Of a stretch of 58,921 nucleotides of DNA, positions 24,341 through 32,709 are shown in pieces. The stretch covers positions 1 through 58,921 of the forward strand of contig DASVTZ010000007.1 in NCBI GenBank assembly GCA_036387335.1. Direction: 5' to 3'. The notes beneath the pieces are model-generated. The model was not told the DNA's origin. It worked only from the letters and a program-made list of their open reading frames with translations, and made no database searches. Every line of letters starts with the position of its first letter. Position 1 is the stretch's first letter. A program made the translations under genes and the position numbers. This DNA is from Longimicrobium sp. Lineage in GTDB: Bacteria; Gemmatimonadota; Gemmatimonadetes; Longimicrobiales; Longimicrobiaceae.

Positions 24341-27226
24341 TTGCCTCTCCCGATCATCCAGTCCGATCCGCGCGCGGCCAAGCTCGAGCGCGCGCTCAAG
24401 GAAAAGGTGCGCGGCGAGGTGCGCTTCGATGCCAAGTCGCGCCTCCTGTACAGCACCGATGCGTCGCTCTACCAGTTCCTCCCCGTCGGCGTGGTGGTGC
24501 CGAAGGAGGCGGCGGACGTGGAGGCGACGGTCAAGCTGGCGGCGGAGGCCGGGGTCGCCATCCTGCCGCGCGGCGGAGGGACCGCGCTCGCCGGGCAGAC
24601 GGTGGGGACGGCGCTGGTGATGGACTTCAGCAAGTACATGAACCGGGTGATCGAGATAGACCCGGACCGCAGGCGCGCGCGCGTGGAGCCGGGGCTGCGG
24701 CTCGACCGCCTCAACCGCGCCGCGGCGCCGTACGGGCTCCACTTCGGACCCGATCCGGCCACCATCCGCCAGTGCGCGCTGGGCGGGATGATCGGCAACA
24801 ACTCGTGCGGCGCCCGCTCGCTCGTCTACGGCAAGACGGGCGACCACGTGCACTCGCTGGAGTGCATCACCGCGGACGGACGCTGCGCCCACTTCGGCTC
24901 CGTCGCGCGCGAGGATGTGGCGCAGATGCCCGGGCTGGAGGGGGAGATCGCGCGCTCCGTCCTCGGCATCCTGGAGCCGGAGCGCGAGCGCATCCTCGCC
25001 CGCTATCCAAAGATCCCGCGCCGCGTATCGGGCTACAACTTCGACGCGATGCTGGAGGGCGACACCCTCAACCTCGCGCAGCTCATCGTCGGCTCCGAGG
25101 GGACGCTGGCGACGGTGGTGGAGGCGGAGCTGGGGCTGGTGCCGGTGCCGCCCGCGCGGTCGCTCGTGCTGCTGAGCTTCCGCGAACGCTTCACCTCGAT
25201 GGATGCCGTCCCCGCCATCCTCCTGGAGCGCGGCCTTTCGGCGCTGGAGATCGTGGACAGCCGGGTGCTGCAGGGCGCGCGCTCGCTGATCGAGTTCCGC
25301 GACACCGCCGCCATGGCCGCGCCCGATGCGCTGGGCGTCCTCTTCTGCGAGTTCAGCGGCGACTCGCCCGAGGAGGTCGCGGGGCTGGCGCACGACTTCG
25401 CGGCGCGGGCGAAGACGCTCCCGGGCGCGCCCCAGGCCAACGCGTATCTCACCGCGCGCGAGCAGGCGGCGGCGTGGGCGCTGCGCCAGGCGGCGACGGG
25501 GCTCCTCTACCTCACGACGCCCAACAAGAACATCAAGCCGCAGGAGTTCGTCGAGGACACCGGCGTGCCCCCCGAGCGGCTGGGCGACTACACGCGCCGC
25601 TTCGAGGAGATCGTCAACCGCCACGGCACCACCACGGGGTACTTCGGGCACGCGGGGCAGGGGTGCCTGCACATCCGCGTGGACCTGGACCTGAAGCGCG
25701 GCGAGGACGTCCAGCGCATGCAGGGGATCGCGCACGACATCGCCGAGCTCGTGGTGGAGTTCGGCGGCTCCCTCTCTGGCGAGCACGGCGACGGGCTGTC
25801 GCGCAGCGAGTTCCTTCCGCTGATGTTCGGGCCGGAGATCATCCGCCTGCACCAGGAGGTCAAGCGCGTTTTCGACCCCGAGGGGCGGATGAACCCCGGC
25901 GGCAAGATCGTGCCGCCCTACCAGCGCATGTCCGAGAACCTGCGCTTCGACGCCGTGGCCAACGCCGGCGCGCCCGACACCTGGTTCGACTACTCGGCCG
26001 ACGGCGGGTGGGATGTCGCGGTGGAGAAGTGCAACGGGATGGGGGTCTGCCGGAAGCTGGACACGGGAACGATGTGCCCCTCGCACATGGTCACCCTGGA
26101 AGAGCAGCACGCCACCCGCGGCCGCGCCAACGCCCTGCGCGAAGCGATGCGCGGCAACCTGCCGGGGATGAAGAGCGGGGCCGTGATGGAGGCGCTCGAC
26201 CTCTGCCTCGGCTGCAAGGCGTGCAAGACGGAGTGCCCCGTGGGCGTGGACATGGCGCGCTACAAGGTGGAGTACCTCGCACAGCACTACCGCGAAACGG
26301 GCACGCCACGCGACGCGCTCTTCTTCGGCCGCATCCGCGACTTCGCGCGCGCGGGGAGCCTGGCGCCGGGGCTCGCCAACCTGGGAAGCCGGCTGATGGG
26401 CGGCACCATCAAAGGGATCGGGCGGATGGACCCGCGCCGCGAGCTTCCGCCGCTGGCCAGTCATCCGTTCCGCCGCGGGTGGAAGCCGAAGCCGTCCGCC
26501 GGCCGCCCCACGGTCATCCTGCTGGACGACACCTTTCACAACTTCTTCCAGCCCGGCCCGCTGCACGCCACCGCCACCGTGCTGGAGCGCGCCGGCTTCC
26601 ACGTGAAGCTGCCAAAGAAATCCGTCTGCTGCGGCCGCGCCGCCATCTCCAACGGCCTCCTGGACCACGGACGCGCCCTCCAGACGGAGCTGCTGGAGAC
26701 GCTGCTTCCCGAGGTGGAGGCCGGGGCGATGGTCGTGGGCGTGGAGCCGAGCTGCATCCTCACCCTGCGCGACGAGCTCCCCGACCTGGTCCGCGATCCG
26801 CGCGCGAAAGTGCTGGCGAGCGCGTCCGTCATGCTGGAAGAGTTCCTCGCGGCGCTCCCCGACTGGCGGCCGGGCCGGCTGGAGCGGCGCGCCGTCGTCC
26901 ATGGCCACTGCCACCAGAAGGCGATCGTGGGGATGGGGCCGACGAACGAGGTGCTGGGGCGCGTGGAGGGGCTGGAGTTCTCCGTGCTCGATTCGGGGTG
27001 CTGCGGGATGGCGGGGTCGTTCGGCTACGAGAAAGGGCACTACGAGGTGTCGAAGGCGTGCGGCGAGCGCGTCCTCTTCCCCGCCGTCCGCGCCGCGGAG
27101 GCCGAAGACCTGGTGGTGGCCCCCGGCTTCAGCTGCCGCCACCAGATCGCCGACTTCTGCGACGGGCGCGCGACGCTGCACACGGCCGAGCTGCTGGCGA
27201 TGGCGGAAACCGCAACCGCGGGCTGA
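24341..27226 (+). CDS. FAD-binding and Fe-S (GlcD-GlcF-type fusion) oxidoreductase, D-2-hydroxyacid dehydrogenase-like
   Basis: 961 residues. An FAD_binding_4 domain (residues about 45-185, with ILPRGGGTALAGQTVG and GGMIGNNSCGARS), an FAD-oxidase C domain (to about 530, FGHAGQGCLHIR, GEHGDG), a ferredoxin-like region with CxxC motifs (CNGMGVC, LDLCLGCKACKTECP near 620) and two CCG cysteine blocks (KKSVCCGRAA, SGCCGMAGSFGYEKG). This is the fused form of GlcD/GlcF or Dld-II, oxidising D-lactate, glycolate or 2-hydroxyglutarate; the substrate is not decidable. The start is a TTG with weak Shine-Dalgarno pairing right after a long hairpin, suggesting restrained translation. The stop lies inside a REP palindrome. 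Confidence 0.88.
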   Translation: MPLPIIQSDPRAAKLERALKEKVRGEVRFDAKSRLLYSTDASLYQFLPVGVVVPKEAADVEATVKLAAEAGVAILPRGGGTALAGQTVGTALVMDFSKYMNRVIEIDPDRRRARVEPGLRLDRLNRAAAPYGLHFGPDPATIRQCALGGMIGNNSCGARSLVYGKTGDHVHSLECITADGRCAHFGSVAREDVAQMPGLEGEIARSVLGILEPERERILARYPKIPRRVSGYNFDAMLEGDTLNLAQLIVGSEGTLATVVEAELGLVPVPPARSLVLLSFRERFTSMDAVPAILLERGLSALEIVDSRVLQGARSLIEFRDTAAMAAPDALGVLFCEFSGDSPEEVAGLAHDFAARAKTLPGAPQANAYLTAREQAAAWALRQAATGLLYLTTPNKNIKPQEFVEDTGVPPERLGDYTRRFEEIVNRHGTTTGYFGHAGQGCLHIRVDLDLKRGEDVQRMQGIAHDIAELVVEFGGSLSGEHGDGLSRSEFLPLMFGPEIIRLHQEVKRVFDPEGRMNPGGKIVPPYQRMSENLRFDAVANAGAPDTWFDYSADGGWDVAVEKCNGMGVCRKLDTGTMCPSHMVTLEEQHATRGRANALREAMRGNLPGMKSGAVMEALDLCLGCKACKTECPVGVDMARYKVEYLAQHYRETGTPRDALFFGRIRDFARAGSLAPGLANLGSRLMGGTIKGIGRMDPRRELPPLASHPFRRGWKPKPSAGRPTVILLDDTFHNFFQPGPLHATATVLERAGFHVKLPKKSVCCGRAAISNGLLDHGRALQTELLETLLPEVEAGAMVVGVEPSCILTLRDELPDLVRDPRAKVLASASVMLEEFLAALPDWRPGRLERRAVVHGHCHQKAIVGMGPTNEVLGRVEGLEFSVLDSGCCGMAGSFGYEKGHYEVSKACGERVLFPAVRAAEAEDLVVAPGFSCRHQIADFCDGRATLHTAELLAMAETATAG

Positions 27227-27268
27227 AGCCCCCGGCTGGAACCACGGGAAGACCGCTGAAGCGGTCTC
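27217..27268 (+). repeat. orphan REP-like element overlapping the dehydrogenase stop
   Basis: GCGGGCTGAAGCCCCCGGC, GGAACCACGGGAAGACCGC and GAAGCGGTCT match the RAYT-flanking composites at 3281 and 3813. The TGA at 27224-27226 is formed by the first hairpin loop. Confidence 0.88.
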
Positions 27269-27367
27269 GGCGCGGCAAGTTGGCGCGCTATTCGGCGGAG
27301 AGGAACGTTGTCGGGCGTGGCGGGGCGCGGGTATGTTGGGGTGAACCCTTATGCGGAGTGCTTTGCG

Positions 27368-27646
27368 ATGACCGCCAAGCGGGCACACGACATCGAGCCA
27401 GGCACGGCCGGGCCCAAGCGGGTCTACGAGGAAGTGGTGAACTTCATCGCGGCCGGGCCGAGCTCACGCCAGGTGGCGGAGTTCCGCGCTTCGGAAGAGG
27501 CGCGCGGCCGTGTCACTGACCTCATCCAGCGCGAAAAGACGGGGGGCCTCTCCACCGAGGAGACGGCTGAGCTGGAGAGCGCGATCCAGCTCGAGCACAT
27601 CATGCGCCTCGCGAAGGCACGGGCGCGGTTGCACCTTGAGTCGTGA
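27368..27646 (+). CDS. small protein encoded with an HNH endonuclease
   Basis: 92 residues, helical: VYEEVVNFIAAGPSSRQVAEF near residue 20, then VTDLIQREKTGGLSTEETAE and LEHIMRLAKARARLH. Proteins of this pattern are found directly upstream of small HNH nucleases in several phyla, so it may be an antitoxin-like or accessory partner. The ATG at 27368 is preferred over the frame's upstream start. Its stop overlaps the HNH gene's GTG by 4 bp (GTGA). Confidence 0.65.
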   Translation: MTAKRAHDIEPGTAGPKRVYEEVVNFIAAGPSSRQVAEFRASEEARGRVTDLIQREKTGGLSTEETAELESAIQLEHIMRLAKARARLHLES

Positions 27647-28071
27647 GCAGCACCTACGTCTCGGCGGCGCTTCGCCGGCTCGTCATAGCGCGGGCGCGGT
27701 CGGCTTGCGAGTACTGCCTGATCCATGACGATGACACCTTCCATGGGTGCCAGGTGGATCATGTTGTGAGCGAAAAGCACGGCGGTCCCACGGAAGAAAG
27801 CAACCTTGCCCTCGCCTGTTCCGTTTGCAACCGGCGAAAGGGGAGCGACATCGGATCGATCATGCCGGAGAGTGGTAGCTTCGTCCGCTTGTTCAACCCA
27901 CGTATCGATCGCTGGGACGAGCACTTCACGTTCGACGAACGAGTGCTTTCCATCGTGCCGCTTTCCGAGATCGGCACGGTGACGGTCCGGGTGCTGGGCC
28001 TGAACGACCCCGACCGCCTTCTGGAGCGCCGCTTCCTGCACGCTGCTGGCAGGTATCCACCCCACCCGTAG
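27643..28071 (+). CDS. HNH endonuclease
   Basis: 142 residues with a zinc-supported HNH motif: CEYC near residue 24, then VDHVVSEKHGGPTEESNLAL and CSVCNRRKG. It would cleave double-stranded DNA. The C-terminal half (FTFDERVLSIVPLSEIGTV) is typical of stand-alone HNH proteins of unknown biological role. It is coupled to the small helical protein upstream; GC is lower than in the flanking genes, which fits a mobile two-gene module. Confidence 0.85.
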   Translation: MSSTYVSAALRRLVIARARSACEYCLIHDDDTFHGCQVDHVVSEKHGGPTEESNLALACSVCNRRKGSDIGSIMPESGSFVRLFNPRIDRWDEHFTFDERVLSIVPLSEIGTVTVRVLGLNDPDRLLERRFLHAAGRYPPHP

Positions 28072-28097
28072 TCTCCCTTTACAACCAGAGGTTCAGG

Positions 28098-28673
28098 ATG
28101 GAAGCTGCGTCCGCGGCGGCGTTTGGGCTGGTGCTGGCGGCTTGCGCGGGGCTGCGCGCCTTTCTGCCCGTGTTCGGGGCGAGCGTGGCGATTCGCATGC
28201 TGAATTTGGAGGTGCCGCCGTCGCTCGGGTGGATGGCGTCGACGACCACGATCATCATCTTCGGCGTGGCGACGGTGCTGGAGGTGCTCGGGGACAAGAT
28301 CCCCCTCGTGGACCACCTGCTGGATACCGTGCAGACGTTTACGAAGCCGGGGCTGGCGGTGCTGGCCGCGATTCCGTTCGTGCACCAGCTCGCGCCGGAG
28401 CACTCGGTGGCGCTGGCGATCATCGCGGGGGCGCCGCTGGCGCTCGGGGTGCACACGGCGAAGGCCTCGGCGCGCGTGGGGAGCACCGCGTTCACCGGCG
28501 GCCTCGCCAACCCGCTGATCAGCATCATCGAAGACGTTGCCGCCGTGGTGCTCATCGTGCTGGGGCTGATCGCGCCGATTCTGGCGTTGCTGCTGGCCGT
28601 GGCTCTACTGTGGAAGCTGGTGTCGTACGCGCGCAAGATGGCCAGGCGCAGGCGCGCGGCGGCTGTACCGTAG
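28098..28673 (+). CDS. DUF4126 membrane protein
   Basis: 191 residues with about five hydrophobic helices. Conserved DUF4126 features are AACAGLRAFLPVFG at the N-terminus, LEVLGDKIPLVDHLLDTVQT near residue 60 and GGLANPLISIIEDVAAVVL near 135. Function unknown; the family sits in the inner membrane. The ATG follows CAGAGGTTCAGG. It is 26 bp downstream of the HNH gene but has typical high GC and is probably independent. Confidence 0.8.
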   Translation: MEAASAAAFGLVLAACAGLRAFLPVFGASVAIRMLNLEVPPSLGWMASTTTIIIFGVATVLEVLGDKIPLVDHLLDTVQTFTKPGLAVLAAIPFVHQLAPEHSVALAIIAGAPLALGVHTAKASARVGSTAFTGGLANPLISIIEDVAAVVLIVLGLIAPILALLLAVALLWKLVSYARKMARRRRAAAVP

Positions 28674-28698
28674 GAGGGGTCCGAGGTACGGAAAGGGT

Positions 28699-28832
28699 GG
28701 GCAGACACGCAGGTCTGCCCCTACCAGGTGCCGGCGCGGGGGGCGAGGGTCACGGGGCGTGGCAATGATGGGATGGGGCGGAGATACCGCCATGACGAGA
28801 TCCGCCCCTGCCGCGAACATTGCGGCAGGGGC
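28699..28832. repeat. palindrome mosaic, second copy
   Basis: GGGCAGAC/GTCTGCCC plus CCTACC (28699-28725) and GCCCCTGCCGC/GCGGCAGGGGC (28803-28832) repeat the order seen at 19640-19874. The gap 28674-28899 contains no gene. Confidence 0.8.
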
Positions 28833-28899
28833 GGCAGTTCTCCCCCTCACCCGCCCTGCGCCCCCGCAGGCGGGGGAGGGGGCCGGGGGGAGGGGGCAC

Positions 28900-29277
28900 T
28901 CAGCCGCGCAGGGTCCGATCCACGGCGCTGAGCACGCTCCGCACGCGCTCCAGAACCGCGCGCGAGCGGCTCACCCCGTCCGCGGTGGGGGGCGGTGAGT
29001 CGGCGGCGGCGGGGGCGGCGGCCTCGGGCGCGTCGTCGGCGGGGGTGGCGCGGGCAGGGCGGTTGGGCTGCGCGCGGGCGAGCATCGACCTCAGGTCGTC
29101 GTCGCTCGCCTCCTCCCAGCCGGCGGGGACGGGGGCCAGGCGCCGCCGCTCCGCCTCGCACTCGAAGCCCAGCCACCCGCCTTCGAACCCCGGGCGCACG
29201 TTGGCGGCGGAGCCAGGGTAGGTGTCCCAGGCCCGCCAGAAGTTGCCGCCGTCGTCGGTGAACTCGCGGTACGCCAT
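28900..29277 (-). CDS. hypothetical protein
   Basis: 125 residues starting AYREFTDDGGNFWRAWDTYPG, a short N-terminal domain of about 65 residues with many aromatic residues, then a low-complexity Pro/Ala-rich linker and a basic helical tail (SRAVLERVRSVLSAVDRTLRG). The N-terminal pattern recurs in small proteins of related high-GC genomes as far as I recognise it; no function is known. No signal peptide. Confidence 0.55.
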   Translation of the reverse strand: MAYREFTDDGGNFWRAWDTYPGSAANVRPGFEGGWLGFECEAERRRLAPVPAGWEEASDDDLRSMLARAQPNRPARATPADDAPEAAAPAAADSPPPTADGVSRSRAVLERVRSVLSAVDRTLRG

Positions 29278-29415
29278 CGCCCCGTCTGTTTGGCTGCCCC
29301 GAACGATCCCCCACGCGGAATATGCAGCGCGACAGACAGCGGCGGAAGGTACTCGTGTAACAAGTGTGACCGTGCTTGACGGGCGTGCCCGGACGCGGCC
29401 CGGCGGTCCCCGCGA

Positions 29416-29688
29416 TCAGGCGGGGGCCGCTTCGTCGTTCAGTCGCTGGGCCGCTTCGATGATGCTGCGCCGCCGGGCTGCTCTCTGCGCATCGAATTCA
29501 CGCCACCGGCTTTCGCTGAGCCCGCCGATCGGGTTCACGGAATCGAGCGCCCGCAGCTTGCGATAGAGCTCCTCCTTCCGGTCCTGGATGCGCAGGTACT
29601 CGGCCACAAAGCTGTCCAGTTCGGGGGGTTCCGCACGGGTGTCGATCGAGAGCTCCAGATCCTCATCGCGCCGGCTGTCTGTTGCCAT
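29416..29688 (-). CDS. hypothetical small helical protein
   Basis: 90 residues from the ATG at 29688, which has AAGGAGG 6 bp upstream. It begins ATDSRRDEDLELSIDTRAEP and is mainly charged helix (IQDRKEELYRKLRALD, EFDAQRAARRRSIIEAAQRL), probably coiled coil. It overlaps the upstream membrane-protein gene by 26 bp, so the two are likely cotranslated partners. Confidence 0.6.
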   Translation of the reverse strand: MATDSRRDEDLELSIDTRAEPPELDSFVAEYLRIQDRKEELYRKLRALDSVNPIGGLSESRWREFDAQRAARRRSIIEAAQRLNDEAAPA

Positions 29689-30034
29689 GTTCGCCTCCTT
29701 CTCCCGTGGTTGCTTTCCCGTCGACACCCACCATCGCTTCGAGCCTGCGGACCGCGCTCTGAAGCTCGACCAGACGCTTCGCGGTCGCGTCGGCCAGATC
29801 TTCGCGCCCGGTCTCGATCTCCGCGCTGAGCACGAGCTTCTGCCCCATGACCTCCGCCTCGCCGCCGATCTTGCTGAAGACGGGTAGATCCGCCAGGACG
29901 AGGCGCTTGAGGTGGCTCGGGCGCAGGAAGCGAGCGAGGTACAGCGTAACGATCAGTGTGGCGCCCCACAGGGAGACCAGGACGAAGATGCGGCTCGTCC
30001 AGATCAGCGGTACCCACGCGAACACGTCCTTCAT
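29663..30034 (-). CDS. hypothetical membrane-anchored protein
   Basis: 123 residues. One long or two short hydrophobic segments (IFVLVSLWGATLIVTLYLARFL, given as IFVLVSLWGA and TLIVTLYLARF) near residues 15-38, then a helical cytoplasmic region (LVLSAEIETGREDLADATAK) that could form a coiled coil. No known domain. Its 3' end overlaps the next gene by 26 bp. Confidence 0.6.
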   Translation of the reverse strand: MKDVFAWVPLIWTSRIFVLVSLWGATLIVTLYLARFLRPSHLKRLVLADLPVFSKIGGEAEVMGQKLVLSAEIETGREDLADATAKRLVELQSAVRRLEAMVGVDGKATTGEGGEHGNRQPAR

Positions 30035-30160
30035 CGGGCACTCGCGCCTCCGGGTGGGATTTCCGCGGGCCGTCCGGTGCCCGTTGCATCGAAGGTAGAA
30101 AGGTCCGCTAAATCCTACAATACCCGCGCTTTAACTCGTTCGCGCGGAGGCACGACGAGA

Positions 30161-30199
30161 GCGGGGGGCGCTCCTTCCAGAGCGCCCCCCGCCGTTTTC
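30161..30199. terminator. GC-rich hairpin terminator
   Basis: GCGGGGGGCGCTC pairs perfectly with GAGCGCCCCCCGC around a 6-base loop, followed on the plus strand by TTTT and preceded by AAAA on the reverse reading. It lies downstream of the SPFH gene (minus strand). Confidence 0.75.
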
Positions 30200-30226
30200 T
30201 GATGCGGCTACGAGTGAGGCGGCCGC

Positions 30227-31153
30227 TTACTGTCGCGCGGGGAGCTGGATCATGGGGACCGCGTTGCCGCTGACCTGCGGCATCTTGCCGTCCCAGCGCT
30301 TGGTCATCTCGTACTGCACCAGCGTGTTGGTGATGCTCTGGCTCAGCAGGCGGTTGGCCTCGGCCTGGGCACGCGCTTCGGCCAGGATCGCCATGGCGCG
30401 GCCGGCGGCCTTGATGCTGTCGCCCTGCGCCTGGAACGTGTTCTTCTGCAGCTCGTTCTGCGCGGTCAGCGCCTGCTGCTGCATCACGTTCTTGGTGTTG
30501 ATGGCCTCCATCACCGCGCCCGGCGCGCGGATCTCGTTGATGGTGAACTGCTTCACCATGAAGCCGTACTGCCCCAGCCGGCTGGAGATGAGCGCCTGCG
30601 CCTTGGCCACCGTCTCGGCCTTCTTGGGACCCAGGATCGCCGCGATCTCTTCGCTCCCCACCACCTCCTGCAGCGCCTGCCGGATGGCCTGCTTCACGTA
30701 GCCGTGCTGGATGGACTCGATGTCCGTCCGGAAGGTGGAGTACAGCGCCGGCGTCTTGCTGGGGTCCAGCTCGAAGGAGAGCGATACGTCCAGCGAGACC
30801 GGCTGCCCCTCGACGCTGTTGACGTTGATCTCGTCGTTCTGCTTCGTCCCTTCCGTGGTGCCCTGCGTCAGCACCAGCGTCTGCATGAAGACCGGGTACT
30901 CTTCGATGCCGGTGGAGATCGGGTTGATGAAGTGCATCCCCTGGCCGAGCGGCTTGGGGTCTACGCCGCCGCCCAGCTTGTGGATGACGATCCCCACGTT
31001 CCCCGGGTTGATGTACGTCACCGTGGTGGGGATCGCCGCCAGGAGGAGCACGCCGCCGATCAGCAGCGGCGCCTTCCCCAGCACGGCGCCGAACGGGTTG
31101 GTGCGGCCGATGCGGCTCGCCGGGCGGCCGGTGGGGATCTGCGTGGTAGGCAT
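30227..31153 (-). CDS. SPFH-domain (prohibitin/stomatin-like) membrane protein
   Basis: 308 residues. An N-terminal transmembrane helix (APLLIGGVLLLAAIPTTV) is followed by the SPFH/Band-7 domain (NPGNVGIVIHKLGGGVDPKPLG, here NPGNVGIVIHK; FRTDIESIQHGYVKQAIRQA) and a coiled-coil region rich in Ala, Gln and Glu (QALTAQNELQKNTFQAQGDS, AEARAQAEANRLL). Such proteins form membrane-bound oligomeric rings that organise microdomains or protect proteases. The ATG at 31153 gives a short cytoplasmic lead before the helix. It is divergent from 31526; the 372-bp gap holds both promoters and no gene that I can support. Confidence 0.88.
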   Translation of the reverse strand: MPTTQIPTGRPASRIGRTNPFGAVLGKAPLLIGGVLLLAAIPTTVTYINPGNVGIVIHKLGGGVDPKPLGQGMHFINPISTGIEEYPVFMQTLVLTQGTTEGTKQNDEINVNSVEGQPVSLDVSLSFELDPSKTPALYSTFRTDIESIQHGYVKQAIRQALQEVVGSEEIAAILGPKKAETVAKAQALISSRLGQYGFMVKQFTINEIRAPGAVMEAINTKNVMQQQALTAQNELQKNTFQAQGDSIKAAGRAMAILAEARAQAEANRLLSQSITNTLVQYEMTKRWDGKMPQVSGNAVPMIQLPARQ

Positions 31154-31525
31154 ACTGTGTTGATGCTCCGCGTTCGTACAGGTGGTGGGCCGCTCCCGTC
31201 CGGGGCGCCCGTGCGGCTTCGGCATGACGCCGGGCCACGGAGATTGGTACGATTCCGCAGGGGACCGGTTTCACTCGCTCCGGCGGAAGCGGCTGCGTGC
31301 CGCGCCACGGTGCGCGCAAGGGATGCGGCCTCTCCGCGGCGGTCGCGTGGTTCCAGTGTGTGACCGCCGGGGCGCTGAACGCAAGGACTTTGACCGATCC
31401 CTTCACCGCGCCGGCCGTGGGTTGCCGTGTGGAAGGATCTTGTGGGGCATCCCGCGGCGCGGCTACTCTGGTGTGCCCGCCGGCAGAGGATCCTGCCCGC
31501 TTCCCACGACCCAGGAGCGGTTCCC

Positions 31526-32689
31526 ATGCACTGCCGTTCAGTCTTCCCGCGGTGGCTCGCGGTGATGGTGCTCGCGTCGATCTTCGTCCTGGGCGGCCGG
31601 CCCGCCGCGGCGCAGCAGGTGCTCGACAACCGGAGCGTCATCCAGCTGACCGCGGCGGGGGTGGACCCGGCGGTCATCGTGGCTGCCATCGAAGGCTCCC
31701 GCTCCGCCTTTTCCACCGGCGTGAACGACCTGGTGGCGCTCAGCAACGCGCGGGTGCACCGCGACGTGATGCTGGCGATGCAGGCCGCCGTCGCGCGGCG
31801 CGGGGAGCCCAAGGGAGCGCCGCCCCCACGCGCGGCCGCGCCGCCGGCCCCGGCGCTTCCCACCCACTTCGGAGTGTTCGTCGCGCGGGAAGCGGGGGGC
31901 GTCGACCCGATCGCCGAGGGGAGGCTGACCGTGGAGCGAACCACGGACAGCGCCGGGGTCACGACCCAGAAGCTGCGGATGCGGCACGGCCCCGAGCTGG
32001 AGGAGACGTTCGCGCTGGGAGCCCAGCCCACCTTCCTCGTCTATCTGCGCGACCCGGCCGCGCGCGTGAAGATGTTCGAGATCGGGACCGGTTCGGCGAG
32101 TGTGGGGGTGCCGCTCGGGCGCGAGATTCCGCTGCGCGCGGGTCCCGCCGGCGCCGACCGCCGGGCATTCCGGGTGACGCCCGCCGAGTCCCTCCGGCCT
32201 GGAGGCTACGCGTTCGTCATCGACGAAGACAGCATCGCGTACGGTTTCGTGCACGCCAGGGGCAGAGTCAACCCGCCGGCGATGGATGTGGCGACGGCGC
32301 TCCGCAGGGCGCGCGCGGCGCGCGCCCTCGGCACCCGGCTGGCGCCCGCCGCCGCCATGGCGCTCGTGCGGGCCACCCTCGCGGAGGAGAAGCTTCCGAT
32401 CGCCCGCGACTTCGGGCCCGAGGGGGTGCTGATCACCCGCCGCGTCGTGCAGAGCGGCGGGTGGTTCGGCAAGGACGTCGCGGTCCAGTTCGCGGTCCTG
32501 GTGCAGCGGACCACGAGCGGGAGCGTGATCCGTGTCGCGCCGGACGTGTACACCTCGGGGCTGCCGAGCGGCGTGGTGAAGCCGGCCCAGCTTTCCCGCA
32601 CCCCCCTCGTGCCGGGATCCGCCCAAAGGCTCAGCGATCACGCGCAGTCTCTGTACACCGAGATCGAGTTCAATCTCCCGTCTCGCTAA
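31526..32689 (+). CDS. hypothetical secreted protein
   Basis: 387 residues with a signal peptide (WLAVMVLASIFVLGGRPAAAQ). A short helical region (VIQLTAAGVDPAVIVAAIEG, given in part as LTAAGVDPAVIV) resembles motifs found in exported proteins that sense or count residues, followed by a Pro/Ala linker near 95-110 and a beta-rich body (THFGVFVAREAGGVDPIAEG). Late blocks are VAVQFAVLVQRTTSG and a C-terminal EIEFNLPSR strand. No family name is recognised. The ATG follows CAGGAGCGG. Confidence 0.62.
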   Translation: MHCRSVFPRWLAVMVLASIFVLGGRPAAAQQVLDNRSVIQLTAAGVDPAVIVAAIEGSRSAFSTGVNDLVALSNARVHRDVMLAMQAAVARRGEPKGAPPPRAAAPPAPALPTHFGVFVAREAGGVDPIAEGRLTVERTTDSAGVTTQKLRMRHGPELEETFALGAQPTFLVYLRDPAARVKMFEIGTGSASVGVPLGREIPLRAGPAGADRRAFRVTPAESLRPGGYAFVIDEDSIAYGFVHARGRVNPPAMDVATALRRARAARALGTRLAPAAAMALVRATLAEEKLPIARDFGPEGVLITRRVVQSGGWFGKDVAVQFAVLVQRTTSGSVIRVAPDVYTSGLPSGVVKPAQLSRTPLVPGSAQRLSDHAQSLYTEIEFNLPSR

Positions 32690-32709
32690 GGGAACGGTGC
32701 GCGTGCCGC

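Noticed and set aside
27340-27370. Possible third operator (GGAGTGCTTTGCG) before the HNH pair
   Set aside because: Only one arm resembles the 15763/16838 sites; there is no matching inverted arm.
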